A stretch of DNA of 60,793 nucleotides from Candidatus Baltobacteraceae bacterium. Lineage in GTDB: Bacteria; Vulcanimicrobiota; Vulcanimicrobiia; Vulcanimicrobiales; Vulcanimicrobiaceae. Under the pieces are notes generated by a model. That model did no database searches. It was given only the letters and a program-made list of their open reading frames with translations, and was not told the DNA's origin. Position numbers and translations under genes: made by a program. Location of the stretch: contig DASXEW010000002.1 of the NCBI GenBank assembly GCA_036489885.1, positions 96,111 through 156,903 of the forward strand, given 5' to 3'. Each line of letters begins with the position of its first letter. Position 1 is the stretch's first letter. Below, in pieces: positions 9,111 through 17,232 of the stretch.

Positions 9111-9175
9111 CAACTACTTACCCTACCTGACCTGGTTATCGGCCGAAGCCCGGGCGCACCTCAGTCTGGGATATC

Positions 9176-9766
9176 CTATGGCAGCCGCCCTAGGGCAAAG
9201 GCCGCGCGGCAGAGGGCGGCAACGGTCACCGCGTCGTCGATCCCTCCGGTCACGGCCCTGCGGACGGCCTCGGCGAATGGGATCCGAACGAGCGAGATCG
9301 ACTCAACCTGCTCGGGGGAGGGGTGCTCGAACGCGCAGCCTTGCGCCAAGAACACCTCAATCGGGCTGGCGACGGTCGACGGGATCTCGTGGACGACGCC
9401 GAGCGAGATCCACCGGCCGCCGACGAGGCCTGCTTCCTCGCGGGCTTCACGCCGCGCGCAGGCTAGCGCATCTTCTCCATCCTCGGCTCCGCCCTTGATG
9501 ATCTCGAGAACGTGCTCGTCGATGGCAAAGCGATGCTGTGAGGTCAAAACCAGGTCGTCGCCGTCGATCGCCACGACGCCGCTCGGCTGTCGAACGCGAA
9601 TCAGCGCGTGTTCGCCGGGCGTCCCGTTTGGATGGACGATGTCCCATAACTCGAGGCGACTCCATTTGTTCTCGTGAAGGACGCGTACGCCGCGACGCCC
9701 GAACGCCGACTGCACCTCAGGCAAAAAAGATAAATCCGTAGTCGCCGCGATATCCCGACCGGGCAT
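9176..9766 (-). CDS. Nudix hydrolase, ADP-ribose pyrophosphatase-like
   Basis: 196-aa protein with a complete Nudix box: G at the start of GGAEDGED, then CARREAREEAGL, matching GX5EX7REUXEEXGU near residues 92-114. Such enzymes split nucleoside diphosphates linked to another moiety, ADP-ribose or NDP-sugars being common substrates. The ATG at 9766 has a GGGAG at normal distance but lies 50 bases inside the upstream methyltransferase; a GTG at 9715, one base after that gene's stop, would give 179 aa and is an equally plausible start. Its place within a nucleotide-sugar operon suggests it tunes or recycles an NDP-sugar. Confidence 0.88.
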   Translation of the reverse strand: MPGRDIAATTDLSFLPEVQSAFGRRGVRVLHENKWSRLELWDIVHPNGTPGEHALIRVRQPSGVVAIDGDDLVLTSQHRFAIDEHVLEIIKGGAEDGEDALACARREAREEAGLVGGRWISLGVVHEIPSTVASPIEVFLAQGCAFEHPSPEQVESISLVRIPFAEAVRRAVTGGIDDAVTVAALCRAAFALGRLP

Positions 9767-10409
9767 AGATCCACTCCCAATCCTCGGTCGAGTAGAAACT
9801 GCGGCAGGTCAGTTGCCAATAGAGTAAGTTGGCCTTCTCGCGCTCGTCCCGATAGGACTCGACCATGACGTAAGCTCGTCCGTCGCGCGACACGCGCATA
9901 ATTTCGGAGAGCGACGACCATAAGGGCGCGATCGGAAGATTGTGCAACACGCCCAGCGAGACCACCAGATCGAATGCACCGTCTTCAAACGGAAGCTCGG
10001 CAGCGTCCGCGACGGCAAGGTCGGGACGAACCTCTTCCTTTGCATTTTCGATCGCGTAAGCGGAGATGTCGACGCCGGCTATCTGGAGGCCCGGAACCGA
10101 TTCTCTCAGCTCGTGGAGCAGGTAGCCCTTTCCGCATCCGACATCCAGGACGCGATCGCCGCTGCGCAATCCGTAGATCTCGGCAAAGCGTTCGGCCAGC
10201 GGCCGCCAGCGGCCATCGTATTTATAACCGCCGTATCCGTATTTACGATCGCCGTCCCAGTAGTCGTATCCGAATTGCGATGCGACTTCGGCGCAAGAAG
10301 CTTTGTCGTGTTCGACGACGCGGGCGACATAATCGCGTTTCGTCGACGCGTGCAGCGATTGCACGAGATCGATTCGCTTGCCGGGCTTCAGCGTCGGCGA
10401 GCCGTTCAC
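9717..10409 (-). CDS. Class I SAM-dependent methyltransferase
   Basis: 230-aa methyltransferase with SAM motif I VLDVGCGKGYLLHEL near residue 86, the acidic GVDISAYAIENAK, DAAELPFEDGAFDLVVSLGVLHNL (motifs II and post-II) and a tyrosine-rich N-terminal region (YDYWDGDRKYGYGGYKYDG) that may position the acceptor. Its start overlaps the stop of the downstream-numbered aminotransferase by four bases, so it belongs to the sugar operon and probably methylates a sugar hydroxyl or amine. The acceptor is not predictable. Confidence 0.82.
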   Translation of the reverse strand: MNGSPTLKPGKRIDLVQSLHASTKRDYVARVVEHDKASCAEVASQFGYDYWDGDRKYGYGGYKYDGRWRPLAERFAEIYGLRSGDRVLDVGCGKGYLLHELRESVPGLQIAGVDISAYAIENAKEEVRPDLAVADAAELPFEDGAFDLVVSLGVLHNLPIAPLWSSLSEIMRVSRDGRAYVMVESYRDEREKANLLYWQLTCRSFYSTEDWEWIYARSGYRGDYGFIFFA

Positions 10410-11521
10410 CGGTAAAACTCGTTAACCGCTTCCGCCACGTACGTAACGTCGTCAGGCGAAAGAAATTGATTGATCGGAATCGAGAGAATCCGCTCGGCCT
10501 GCCGCTCGGTCTCCGGCAACGAGCCGCGCCCGTAGCCAAGATGCGCCGCGGCCGGCTGCATATGGATCGGAATCGGATAGTGCACTTTCGTCGAGATACC
10601 GCGTTGCGCGAGGTGCTCGCGCAGCTCCTCGCGGCGTTCGGCTTGCACGACGTACAGATGGTAACTGTGAAACTGCTCGGCCGGCGTCGGCGGAACGAAC
10701 ACGGCGCTTGGTTCGAGCAAACGATCGTAGAGCGCAGCATTTGCGCGGCGCCGGCCAATCACGCCGTCGACTCGCGAAAGGCGATGGAGCAGAATTCCGG
10801 CCTGCAAATTGTCGAGACGTGACACGAAGCCGAACTCGAGCGCCGTATCCCGATCACTCAGGCCGTTATTACGAAGCCGCACAAGGCGGTCCGCCATTGC
10901 ATCGTCGTTCGTTGCGATGAAGCCGCCGTCGCCCGCAGCATTGAGGTTCTTCAGCGGATGCGTCGAGAAGCAACCGATCGCGCCGAAGGTTCCGGCGTAG
11001 CGCTCGGAGTGCTTCGAACCGAAAGCTTGGGCGGCGTCTTCGATGATTGCGAGGTTGTGACGCTCTGCAAGCTCGACGAAACGAGGCATGTCGGCGACTC
11101 GACCGGTGAGATGCACGGGCATGATCGCGCGCGTGCGCGGTGTGATAGCAGCCGCAACTGCGTCCACGTCCAACGTTTGATCGCGTAGAACGTCGGCGAA
11201 CACCGGCGTCGCACCGATGTGCACGATTGCGGCCGTCGATGAAAGAAACGAGTTCGAAGGCGTAATGACTTCGTCGCCGGAGCCGATGCCGAGCACTCGC
11301 AACCCAAGCAGTAGTGCGTCCGTCCCGGATGCTAGCGTTACGATCCGGCGAACGCCCACATATCGCGCCAGCGCCGACTCTAACTCGTCGACCTTACTTC
11401 CGCCAATAAACTCACCGCTCGCAAGAATCTCTTCGATCATCGGCAGCAGTGCGGTGCGCTCTTCCTCGAACTGTGCGTGGAAGTCGATGAAGCGCACGTT
11501 GCGTGCGGCTTCAGCCAGCAT
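10406..11521 (-). CDS. DegT/DnrJ/EryC1/StrS sugar aminotransferase (copy 1 of a tandem pair)
   Basis: 371-aa PLP-dependent aminotransferase acting on NDP-ketosugars. Family motifs are SGTDALLLGLRVLGIGSGDEV, the PLP-stacking region IIEDAAQAFGSK, and the Schiff-base lysine in HPLKNLNAAGDGG near residue 185; the C-terminal KVHYPIPIHMQPA is shared with GlmS/FdtB-like members. The lysine is present, so it is an aminotransferase rather than a lysine-less 3-dehydratase. It overlaps the next DegT gene by 11 bases and is clearly its paralogue, implying that two keto positions, or two sugars, are aminated. Confidence 0.92.
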   Translation of the reverse strand: MLAEAARNVRFIDFHAQFEEERTALLPMIEEILASGEFIGGSKVDELESALARYVGVRRIVTLASGTDALLLGLRVLGIGSGDEVITPSNSFLSSTAAIVHIGATPVFADVLRDQTLDVDAVAAAITPRTRAIMPVHLTGRVADMPRFVELAERHNLAIIEDAAQAFGSKHSERYAGTFGAIGCFSTHPLKNLNAAGDGGFIATNDDAMADRLVRLRNNGLSDRDTALEFGFVSRLDNLQAGILLHRLSRVDGVIGRRRANAALYDRLLEPSAVFVPPTPAEQFHSYHLYVVQAERREELREHLAQRGISTKVHYPIPIHMQPAAAHLGYGRGSLPETERQAERILSIPINQFLSPDDVTYVAEAVNEFYR

Positions 11522-12623
11522 AGAAGTTGCGTACCACGTCGATCACGTAATCCTGTTCGTCGCGTGAGATGTGCTGATCGACAGGAAAGCTGATCACCTC
11601 GCCGGCGTGCCGGTCCGAGACAGCAAAGTCACCGAGCTTGTGTCCCTGATGGGCAAGCGCAGGTTGACGATAGATCGGAACCGGGTAGTGGATCTTCGTC
11701 GAGATGCCGTGATCGCGCACGTATGCGTACAAGTCGTCGCGCCGCTCGGCAAAGACCATGTAAAGGTGATAGACGCGCCGCGAGCTTGCGCGCCGTGGCG
11801 GGACGCGGAGCGCGGATATTTTCGAAAACGCCTGATCGTAGTAGGCGGCGTTGTCGATTCGGCGCGCCGTGATGTCGTGCGTCTGTCCGATGAGCCACGA
11901 TCCGACGACGGCTTGCACCGAATCCAGACGTGAGTTGTACCCAAGAATTTCAACGTCGTCGCGACTAGTCAGACCATGATTGCGCAACAGACGCAGCTGT
12001 GCTGCGACCTTGTCGTCATTGGTTACGACGACGCCGGCATCGCCCCAAACATTGAGGTTCTTGAGCGGATGCAACGAAAAACCGGCGGCAACGCCCCACG
12101 TTCCGGCGCGCTTCCCATTCGATTCGGCAAGAATCGCCTGGCAGGCGTCTTCAACGATCGGAAGCTGGTGACGCTCGGCGATTTGACTCAACGCCGCCAT
12201 GTCGACCGTCTCGCCGGTGAAGTGAACGGGCAGAAGCGCTTTCGTTCGTGGCGTGATGGCGCGTTCGACCTGCGTGACGTCCATGCAAAAACTGTCGTCG
12301 CAATCGACGAAAACGGGCGCCGCGCCGCATTCGGCGATCGCACCAACCGTTGCGACGAACGTATTGGCGGCCGTAATAACTTCGTCGCCGTGCCCGACGC
12401 CGGCCGCGCGCAGTGCGAGCTTAAGGGCATCCGTTCCCGACCCGACGCCGACCGCGTGCGCAACGCCGATCAGCTTGGCGAATTCCTCTTCGAATTGCGC
12501 CACCGCAGGACCTAGCGTAAACGATCCCTCGCCGACAACACGCCGAATGCGTTCGAGGATCTCGTCGACGGCAGCCGGATCGAATTGCTGCGCAAGATAT
12601 GAGTAGCGAACGCGCGTGAGCAT
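11511..12623 (-). CDS. DegT/DnrJ/EryC1/StrS sugar aminotransferase (copy 2 of a tandem pair)
   Basis: 370 aa, same fold and motifs as the adjacent gene: GSGTDALKLALRAAGVGHGDEV, IVEDACQAILAES, lysine in HPLKNLNVWGDAG and KIHYPVPIYRQPALAHQGH. The proteins share long identical blocks (HPLKNLN, ITPRTKALLPVHFTGE versus ITPRTRAIMPVHLTGR), so this is a local duplication followed by divergence. It lies five bases after the transketolase C-terminal subunit in the same operon. Confidence 0.92.
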   Translation of the reverse strand: MLTRVRYSYLAQQFDPAAVDEILERIRRVVGEGSFTLGPAVAQFEEEFAKLIGVAHAVGVGSGTDALKLALRAAGVGHGDEVITAANTFVATVGAIAECGAAPVFVDCDDSFCMDVTQVERAITPRTKALLPVHFTGETVDMAALSQIAERHQLPIVEDACQAILAESNGKRAGTWGVAAGFSLHPLKNLNVWGDAGVVVTNDDKVAAQLRLLRNHGLTSRDDVEILGYNSRLDSVQAVVGSWLIGQTHDITARRIDNAAYYDQAFSKISALRVPPRRASSRRVYHLYMVFAERRDDLYAYVRDHGISTKIHYPVPIYRQPALAHQGHKLGDFAVSDRHAGEVISFPVDQHISRDEQDYVIDVVRNFYAG

Positions 12624-12628
12624 CGTGA

Positions 12629-13558
12629 TTATACCGCCATCGGGAGACGCAACTGCTCGCGCACGCGATCCCGTAGATTGTCTGGAAGAAGTCCTGCAAC
12701 GCGCAGGACGTTCTCTTGATTGCCGTAGTCGCGCGAGAACCGGTCGGGCAACCCCATCCGAACCAAGCGTGCACGAACGTCCGATTCCGCGAGCACCTCA
12801 GCGACGGCGCTTCCGAGTCCACCGATTATGGTGTGCTCTTCAACGCTCACGACGAGCCGCGCACCTCTCGCTGCGGCGATAATGCCGCTTTCATCGAGCG
12901 GCTTGAGCGTATGCAGATGCAGAACGCCCGCATCGATACCATCGCCGGCCAGCATCTCCGCCGCGCGCAATGCATGCGCGGCCATGACGCCGGTGCATGC
13001 AAACAGTACGTCGCGTCCCTTGCGCAGCATCGCCGACTTTCCCATTTCAAAGCCTTCTGCGAGCGACACGACCGGCTCGCCGCCTTTGGCGACGCGTATG
13101 TACATCGGACCTGCGACGTCGAGCGATGCATCGAGGACGCGCTCCATCTCCGGCGCATCAGCGGGCGCGACGACCGTCATGTTCGGCAGCGAACGCATGA
13201 TGCCGAGATCCTCGACGGCCATGTGCGTCGGTCCGAGCGGTGCGTAGACGCCGCCGCCGCCGGTTGCGATCAAGCGAACCGGGAGCTTGTGCAAAGCCAG
13301 GTCAATTGCAATCTGTTCGTAACAGCGACGCGTCAGGAACGTCGCGATCGTGTTGACGTACGGAAGATATCCTTCCATCGCAAGACCGGCCGCCATTCCG
13401 ATGATGCTCTGCTCGCTGACGCCTTCCATGAACCAGCGCTCCGGCATTTCGCGGCGCATATCTTCGAGCGTCCCGGCTCCAAGATCCGAGCCGATGAAAA
13501 CAACGCGCGCATCGCGCTTCGCAATGCGAAAGATCGACGACATCGCCGCCTTACGCAT
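12629..13558 (-). CDS. Transketolase-family C-terminal subunit
   Basis: 309-aa protein with the pyrimidine-binding and C-terminal domains of a thiamine-diphosphate enzyme. VSEQSIIGMAAGLAMEGYLPYV holds the glutamate that activates the cofactor, and GPTHMAVEDLGIMRSLPNMTVVAPAD and VSVEEHTIIGGLGSAVAEVL are typical of split transketolases. The ATG at 13558 overlaps the N-terminal subunit gene by eight bases; a second ATG at 13543 has a better Shine-Dalgarno (AAGGCGG). With the next gene it forms a heteromeric transketolase moving two-carbon ketol units, presumably dedicated to the sugar made here. Confidence 0.9.
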   Translation of the reverse strand: MRKAAMSSIFRIAKRDARVVFIGSDLGAGTLEDMRREMPERWFMEGVSEQSIIGMAAGLAMEGYLPYVNTIATFLTRRCYEQIAIDLALHKLPVRLIATGGGGVYAPLGPTHMAVEDLGIMRSLPNMTVVAPADAPEMERVLDASLDVAGPMYIRVAKGGEPVVSLAEGFEMGKSAMLRKGRDVLFACTGVMAAHALRAAEMLAGDGIDAGVLHLHTLKPLDESGIIAAARGARLVVSVEEHTIIGGLGSAVAEVLAESDVRARLVRMGLPDRFSRDYGNQENVLRVAGLLPDNLRDRVREQLRLPMAV

Positions 13559-14393
13559 AGGCTTGCGCACTCGCGAGCGATGCGCGCAGCTCGGCGCCTG
13601 CAGCCGCGTCAAAGGTTGCTTTGTGATGCCAGATCGGATCGTGCTCGCACACGGGGATACCGGCGCCCTTGACGGTATGCGCGATCAGAACGCTGGGCTT
13701 GCTACGCTCGAACGGAACCGATGTCAACGCTTCACGTAGCGCGCGCATGTCGTGCCCATCGCACTGACGGACGGCGAAGCCAAATGCTTCCCATTTACGA
13801 TCGAGCGGCTCGAGGCCTAACACTTCTTCCACCGGCCCGAACGACTGCAATTTGTTGTAGTCGACCACGACGGTCAAGTTGTCTAGTCCATGCTTGCTGG
13901 CTGCGAGTGCGGCCTCCCAGTTCGAGCCTTCATCCAACTCCCCGTCGCCGGTAACGACAAAGACGCGGTGCGTCGCCTTGCGCATACGTGCACCGATCGC
14001 GAGGCCGACACCGATCGGCAAACCGTGTCCGAGTGCACCAGTCGAAGCTTCAACTCCAGGAATGTGCACTTCCGGATGACCGCCGAGCATTGCGCCGGCG
14101 CGTGCTTGTCGCAGCAATTCCTCGCGCGGAAAGAATCCGCGATCCGCGAGGATCGCATAAAGCGCGAGACACCCATGTCCTTTACTGAGGATCGCGCGAT
14201 CGCGATCGACCCACTTCGGCTCGCTCGGACGAACGTTCAGCACGTCGTCGTAGAGCACGCGGAGTATCTCAACTAGAGAAAGCGCTGAGCCAACGTGACC
14301 GCGGCCCCCCCCGATGAGCGCGTCGACAATCGATTCGCGAAGAGCTCGCGAACGCTCGTCGAGGTGCATCGTTGGATGAGTTGTTGTCGTCAT
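13551..14393 (-). CDS. Transketolase-family N-terminal (thiamine diphosphate-binding) subunit
   Basis: 280 aa. The ThDP/Mg motif GDGELDEGSNWEAALAA lies near residue 150, preceded by SKGHGCLALYAILAD and GALGHGLPIGVGLAIGARM, and followed by HTVKGAGIP; all are conserved in split transketolases. Its start overlaps the upstream kinase stop (ATGA), and it overlaps the C-terminal subunit gene, which fits a stoichiometric complex. Such dedicated transketolase pairs occur in carbohydrate and natural-product clusters, separate from the pentose-phosphate enzyme. Confidence 0.92.
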   Translation of the reverse strand: MTTTTHPTMHLDERSRALRESIVDALIGGGRGHVGSALSLVEILRVLYDDVLNVRPSEPKWVDRDRAILSKGHGCLALYAILADRGFFPREELLRQARAGAMLGGHPEVHIPGVEASTGALGHGLPIGVGLAIGARMRKATHRVFVVTGDGELDEGSNWEAALAASKHGLDNLTVVVDYNKLQSFGPVEEVLGLEPLDRKWEAFGFAVRQCDGHDMRALREALTSVPFERSKPSVLIAHTVKGAGIPVCEHDPIWHHKATFDAAAGAELRASLASAQAYA

Positions 14394-15385
14394 GGTGCCG
14401 TACGGTCTGCCGTTTGAATCTCCAGGCGGTCAAGGATCGCGTTCGCTTTGGCGAGCTGGGCTCGCAGAGCGTTGCGCTCCAGGTCACCTCCGGCCGCGTA
14501 CCTCCGGCGCTCCCGAACTTCCGGGAGAAACTCGCCCAAGACGATCGTGGCCCAGCGAAGAGCAATGAGTGGCTCGAACGCGTGAAGCCGCGAAAGCAGC
14601 GGGGTGCCCTCCTTAAAAACATCGGCGGCCCCGGCCAAAAACTGACCGCGCTCGTTCTCTGAGAGCCGCATCCCCGGGTGCCAGAGAAAGTCGCACACCA
14701 GCTTGGCGGGGTCGTCCCACCCGAAATACTCGAAGTCCAGGAACACCACCTCGCCGTTGCGGCGAAGCGCATTGTGGAAGCCGAAGTCGGATGGGGAGAG
14801 CGTCCGGTCGTCGCGACGGACGGGGACGACGCCGGCCAAGGCGGGCAAAAACCGCGCGTAGGTAGGGCGGAACCGCTCCGCGAGAAACGCGTGCAGGGCC
14901 GGTTCTCCGTCCACCGTGTCGAGCAGCGCCAATCGACGCTCGATCTGTTCCCGAATGTCGTCCGGATTCAACCCCGCCTCCGAAGCAGGGGGAAGCATCT
15001 GCGTCCCGGGTGCGGCGCGGCCTCCATGCAGGGCTTCTAGGAAGGCGAGGACCTGATCGATCTCCGCGGAGGCGTGTCTCTCGACCCGGTCGCCCACGAC
15101 GAACTCGTAGAGCGCGATCCCAGCTTTGGCATCGGCCGCGAACGGTTCTGGGACGCGCCCCGGCGCGACGGTCCAGGCGTAGCGCAGGCCGCTGAACTCG
15201 ACTCCGAGACGGTCGCGCCGATCGTTTTCGCTGCGGCGGTATACTTTGAGTGCGTAGGTGCGCGCATCGGTGACAAGACGAAAAACCCGGTTGTTCCCGC
15301 CGCCCGTGCACGGGGTAAGCTCGAGTACCCGCGCGCCCGCAAGGCGCTCTGCCAGCGCAACAAGTACGGGATCAGCCGAAGACAT
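14390..15385 (-). CDS. Aminoglycoside/choline-kinase-like phosphotransferase
   Basis: 331-aa protein-kinase-like phosphotransferase of the APH family. N-lobe features are GGGNNRVFRLVT (glycine-rich loop) and YALKVYRR (ATP lysine); the catalytic region is LSPSDFGFHNALRR, a variant of HxDxxxxN with serine before the aspartate, and LDFEYFGWDDP is the metal-binding segment. Small sugars and amino alcohols are usual substrates. The start is set at 15385 because the upstream in-frame extension lies inside the HAD gene and lacks family similarity. It may supply a sugar phosphate for the fusion enzyme or transketolase. Confidence 0.8.
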   Translation of the reverse strand: MSSADPVLVALAERLAGARVLELTPCTGGGNNRVFRLVTDARTYALKVYRRSENDRRDRLGVEFSGLRYAWTVAPGRVPEPFAADAKAGIALYEFVVGDRVERHASAEIDQVLAFLEALHGGRAAPGTQMLPPASEAGLNPDDIREQIERRLALLDTVDGEPALHAFLAERFRPTYARFLPALAGVVPVRRDDRTLSPSDFGFHNALRRNGEVVFLDFEYFGWDDPAKLVCDFLWHPGMRLSENERGQFLAGAADVFKEGTPLLSRLHAFEPLIALRWATIVLGEFLPEVRERRRYAAGGDLERNALRAQLAKANAILDRLEIQTADRTAP

Positions 15386-15899
15386 CACGCAACACCACGT
15401 CCCACGAATCCTCGAAAAGAATTGCGCGCGTTTCCTTTGGAAAGGCCGCGTCGGCGAGCACATCTTCGAGATCGTCGATGAAGTGCGTCAGGCGCAAATC
15501 CGTGATGCGCGCCAGCTTCTCCGCGCGCGTTCCTTCGAAATAAACACCGTCGACTTTGATCCCCGCAGCCTCGAGCCAATTGCTCGCGGCCTGGCGCAAA
15601 TCGCGCCCCTGGGGATCGGCTGCCGCAAAGCGCGATTTATGACTCACGATATAGATGTCGGCAGCGTTCGCGCGTGCGGTTCGAAGAAACGCATCAAACC
15701 CCGAGAACGCGGGAGCATTTACGATCGCGGTTCCATAGACATGCGCCTGCAACCGCTGCCATTCGGCTTCTCCATTCGGGCGCGAACGCAACGCATCGCG
15801 CACGCTCGTCTTGCCCGCAATCAGACCCGGAACGGCCGCCGCAAAGATCGGACGGTAATCGACGATGGTGTTGTCGAAATCGATCCCGATTCGCAGCAT
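15372..15899 (-). CDS. HAD-superfamily phosphatase
   Basis: 175-aa HAD hydrolase. Motif I is IGIDFDNTIVDY at the N terminus, motif II is YIVSHKS (near residue 85), and motif IV is THFIDDLEDVL (near 140). The cap insertion is small. Likely role is removal of a phosphate from a sugar-phosphate intermediate, the position GmhB occupies in heptose synthesis, although it is not a recognisable GmhB. ATG at 15899 has AAGGTGAG upstream; a GTG at 15902 is alternative. It is the first gene of the minus-strand operon and diverges from the oxygenase gene. Confidence 0.83.
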   Translation of the reverse strand: MLRIGIDFDNTIVDYRPIFAAAVPGLIAGKTSVRDALRSRPNGEAEWQRLQAHVYGTAIVNAPAFSGFDAFLRTARANAADIYIVSHKSRFAAADPQGRDLRQAASNWLEAAGIKVDGVYFEGTRAEKLARITDLRLTHFIDDLEDVLADAAFPKETRAILFEDSWDVVLRDVFG

Positions 15900-15932
15900 C
15901 ACAACTCACCTTCGACCGCAGGAGCGGTGAAC

Positions 15933-16760
15933 ATGCCCGTTTCCATCGACCCGCACACCCGCTTTGAAGACGCCGAGGACGCGCGTATCCGCGAGTCTTT
16001 TCTCGGCGCTGGCTATGTCATCGAACCGGCCGAAGATCGCTCGGCGCTCGATCATATCCAAAGCTTCGTCGCGAGCACGGCTGCGAAGGCGCTCGGCGTG
16101 CCCGCGCCGGCGAACCCCACTGAGTTTCTCGATCGCATCGCAGAGAGCGTGAAGCCGGCCCAGCTCAACGATCTGCGATTGACGCTCATCGACGCGCTGC
16201 AAGCGGCGGCTTGGTTTCGTCCGACGTATTTCGCGTGCGCTCGGCGACTGCTTGAACGCATCGTCGGCAATGAGCTCGCGATGCAACGCGGGCTTGGTTT
16301 TTCGATTCAGCTCCCTAACGACGAGAGTTCCGTCCTTCCGCTTCACTCCGATGCCTGGTCGGAAGATTCTCCGTTCGAAGCCGTGCTCTGGATACCGCTG
16401 GTCGACGTGGCTCGCACCAAGAGCATGTTCGTTTTGACACGTGACGCGGATGCGCGCTGGCGCGAACGGCTTCATGAATATGCGAAACGCTCGGTCGAAG
16501 AGTTTACCGACGCGGCTGCTGATGATCTCACGTACCTCGATATCCCATACGGAAACGTGCTCGTCTTCACCCATACCGTCATGCACGGCAATCGGGTCAA
16601 CCGTGAACCGACGACGCGCTGGTCGATCAATATCCGCTTCAAAGCGCTCTTCACGCCGTACTCCGACAAGCAGCTCGGCGATTTCTTCGACCCAATCCTG
16701 ATACGACCGGCGACCCGGATTGGCATGAGCTACGCGCTTCCTCCGGGATTCGATGACTGA
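15933..16760 (+). CDS. 2OG-Fe(II) oxygenase of the sporadic carbohydrate cluster type
   Basis: 275-aa putative Fe(II)/2-oxoglutarate oxygenase. LPLHSDAWSE (near residue 130) supplies the His and Asp ligands, VFTHTVMHGNRVN (near 212) the distal His, and RWSINIRFKAL the probable cosubstrate arginine. I recall this as the oxygenase that accompanies the LIC12192-like family in carbohydrate clusters (TIGR04324, from memory). ATG at 15933 is set by AGGAG at 15920-15924. Its stop overlaps the next gene by eight bases. It differs strongly from the PhyH-like protein at 4872. Confidence 0.82.
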   Translation: MPVSIDPHTRFEDAEDARIRESFLGAGYVIEPAEDRSALDHIQSFVASTAAKALGVPAPANPTEFLDRIAESVKPAQLNDLRLTLIDALQAAAWFRPTYFACARRLLERIVGNELAMQRGLGFSIQLPNDESSVLPLHSDAWSEDSPFEAVLWIPLVDVARTKSMFVLTRDADARWRERLHEYAKRSVEEFTDAAADDLTYLDIPYGNVLVFTHTVMHGNRVNREPTTRWSINIRFKALFTPYSDKQLGDFFDPILIRPATRIGMSYALPPGFDD

Positions 16761-17232
16761 GCACCGCGGGGCGCGAGGGTATATTGCAAGCCGGCCGGTG
16801 CGCGGCTCGGTCATACCGCAACGCGTGCAAAACCTGGTCATTCGTGACTATTGCACGCGGCGCGGTCTGATCTATTTGGTGAGCTCCGCCGAATACGCGA
16901 TGCCCGAGTGTTACATGATGCTCGAGAACGTGCTGCGCGAGCTTCCCAAACTCGAGGCAATCGTATGCTTCAGCGTCTTCATGTTGCCTGCGCAAGCTGC
17001 TCGCCGGCGTGAGCTCTACACGCGCATCCTGGAATCCGGAGCGACGCTGCATGCGGCGCTCGAAAATCTCGAACTGCGCTCCGCTGCCCAAATCGAACGC
17101 TTCGAGGATTTGCTTTCGGTCGCGTTTCTTTTGGATAAGGCGCCGCTCGGCGGCCGCTACGAAAAGACCGATCAGCCGCTGGCTGCGAGCGCCGATCCGT
17201 TCGTGCGCGCCTTGGCGCCTTTCATTAGCTGA
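16753..17232 (+). CDS. Sporadic carbohydrate cluster protein, LIC12192-like family
   Basis: 159-aa protein of unknown function that matches my memory of the family seeded by Leptospira LIC12192 (TIGR04323). Recognisable features are the N-terminal RGYIASRPVRG, VQNLVIRDYCTRRGL, SAEYAMPECYMMLE and an LPKLEAIVCFSVFMLP strand followed by a helix. It may be an alpha/beta regulatory or catalytic protein; no active site is evident. It is co-translated with the oxygenase, and its last 61 bases overlap the 3' end of the opposite-strand epimerase gene. Confidence 0.8.
   Translation: MTEHRGARGYIASRPVRGSVIPQRVQNLVIRDYCTRRGLIYLVSSAEYAMPECYMMLENVLRELPKLEAIVCFSVFMLPAQAARRRELYTRILESGATLHAALENLELRSAAQIERFEDLLSVAFLLDKAPLGGRYEKTDQPLAASADPFVRALAPFIS

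Noticed and set aside
9114-9175. tRNA or small RNA gene in the gap before the fusion gene
   Set aside because: The 62-base gap has no cloverleaf, T-loop or stable hairpin with terminator.
14390-15463. Longer start for the kinase and analogous extended frames of dxr, frr and pyrH
   Set aside because: The extensions overlap neighbouring genes and lack homology; internal starts have either Shine-Dalgarno or stop-start overlap.
4872-16760. The two PhyH-like oxygenases as recent duplicates
   Set aside because: Outside the His-Asp and arginine positions the two proteins are unlike each other, so they represent distinct families.
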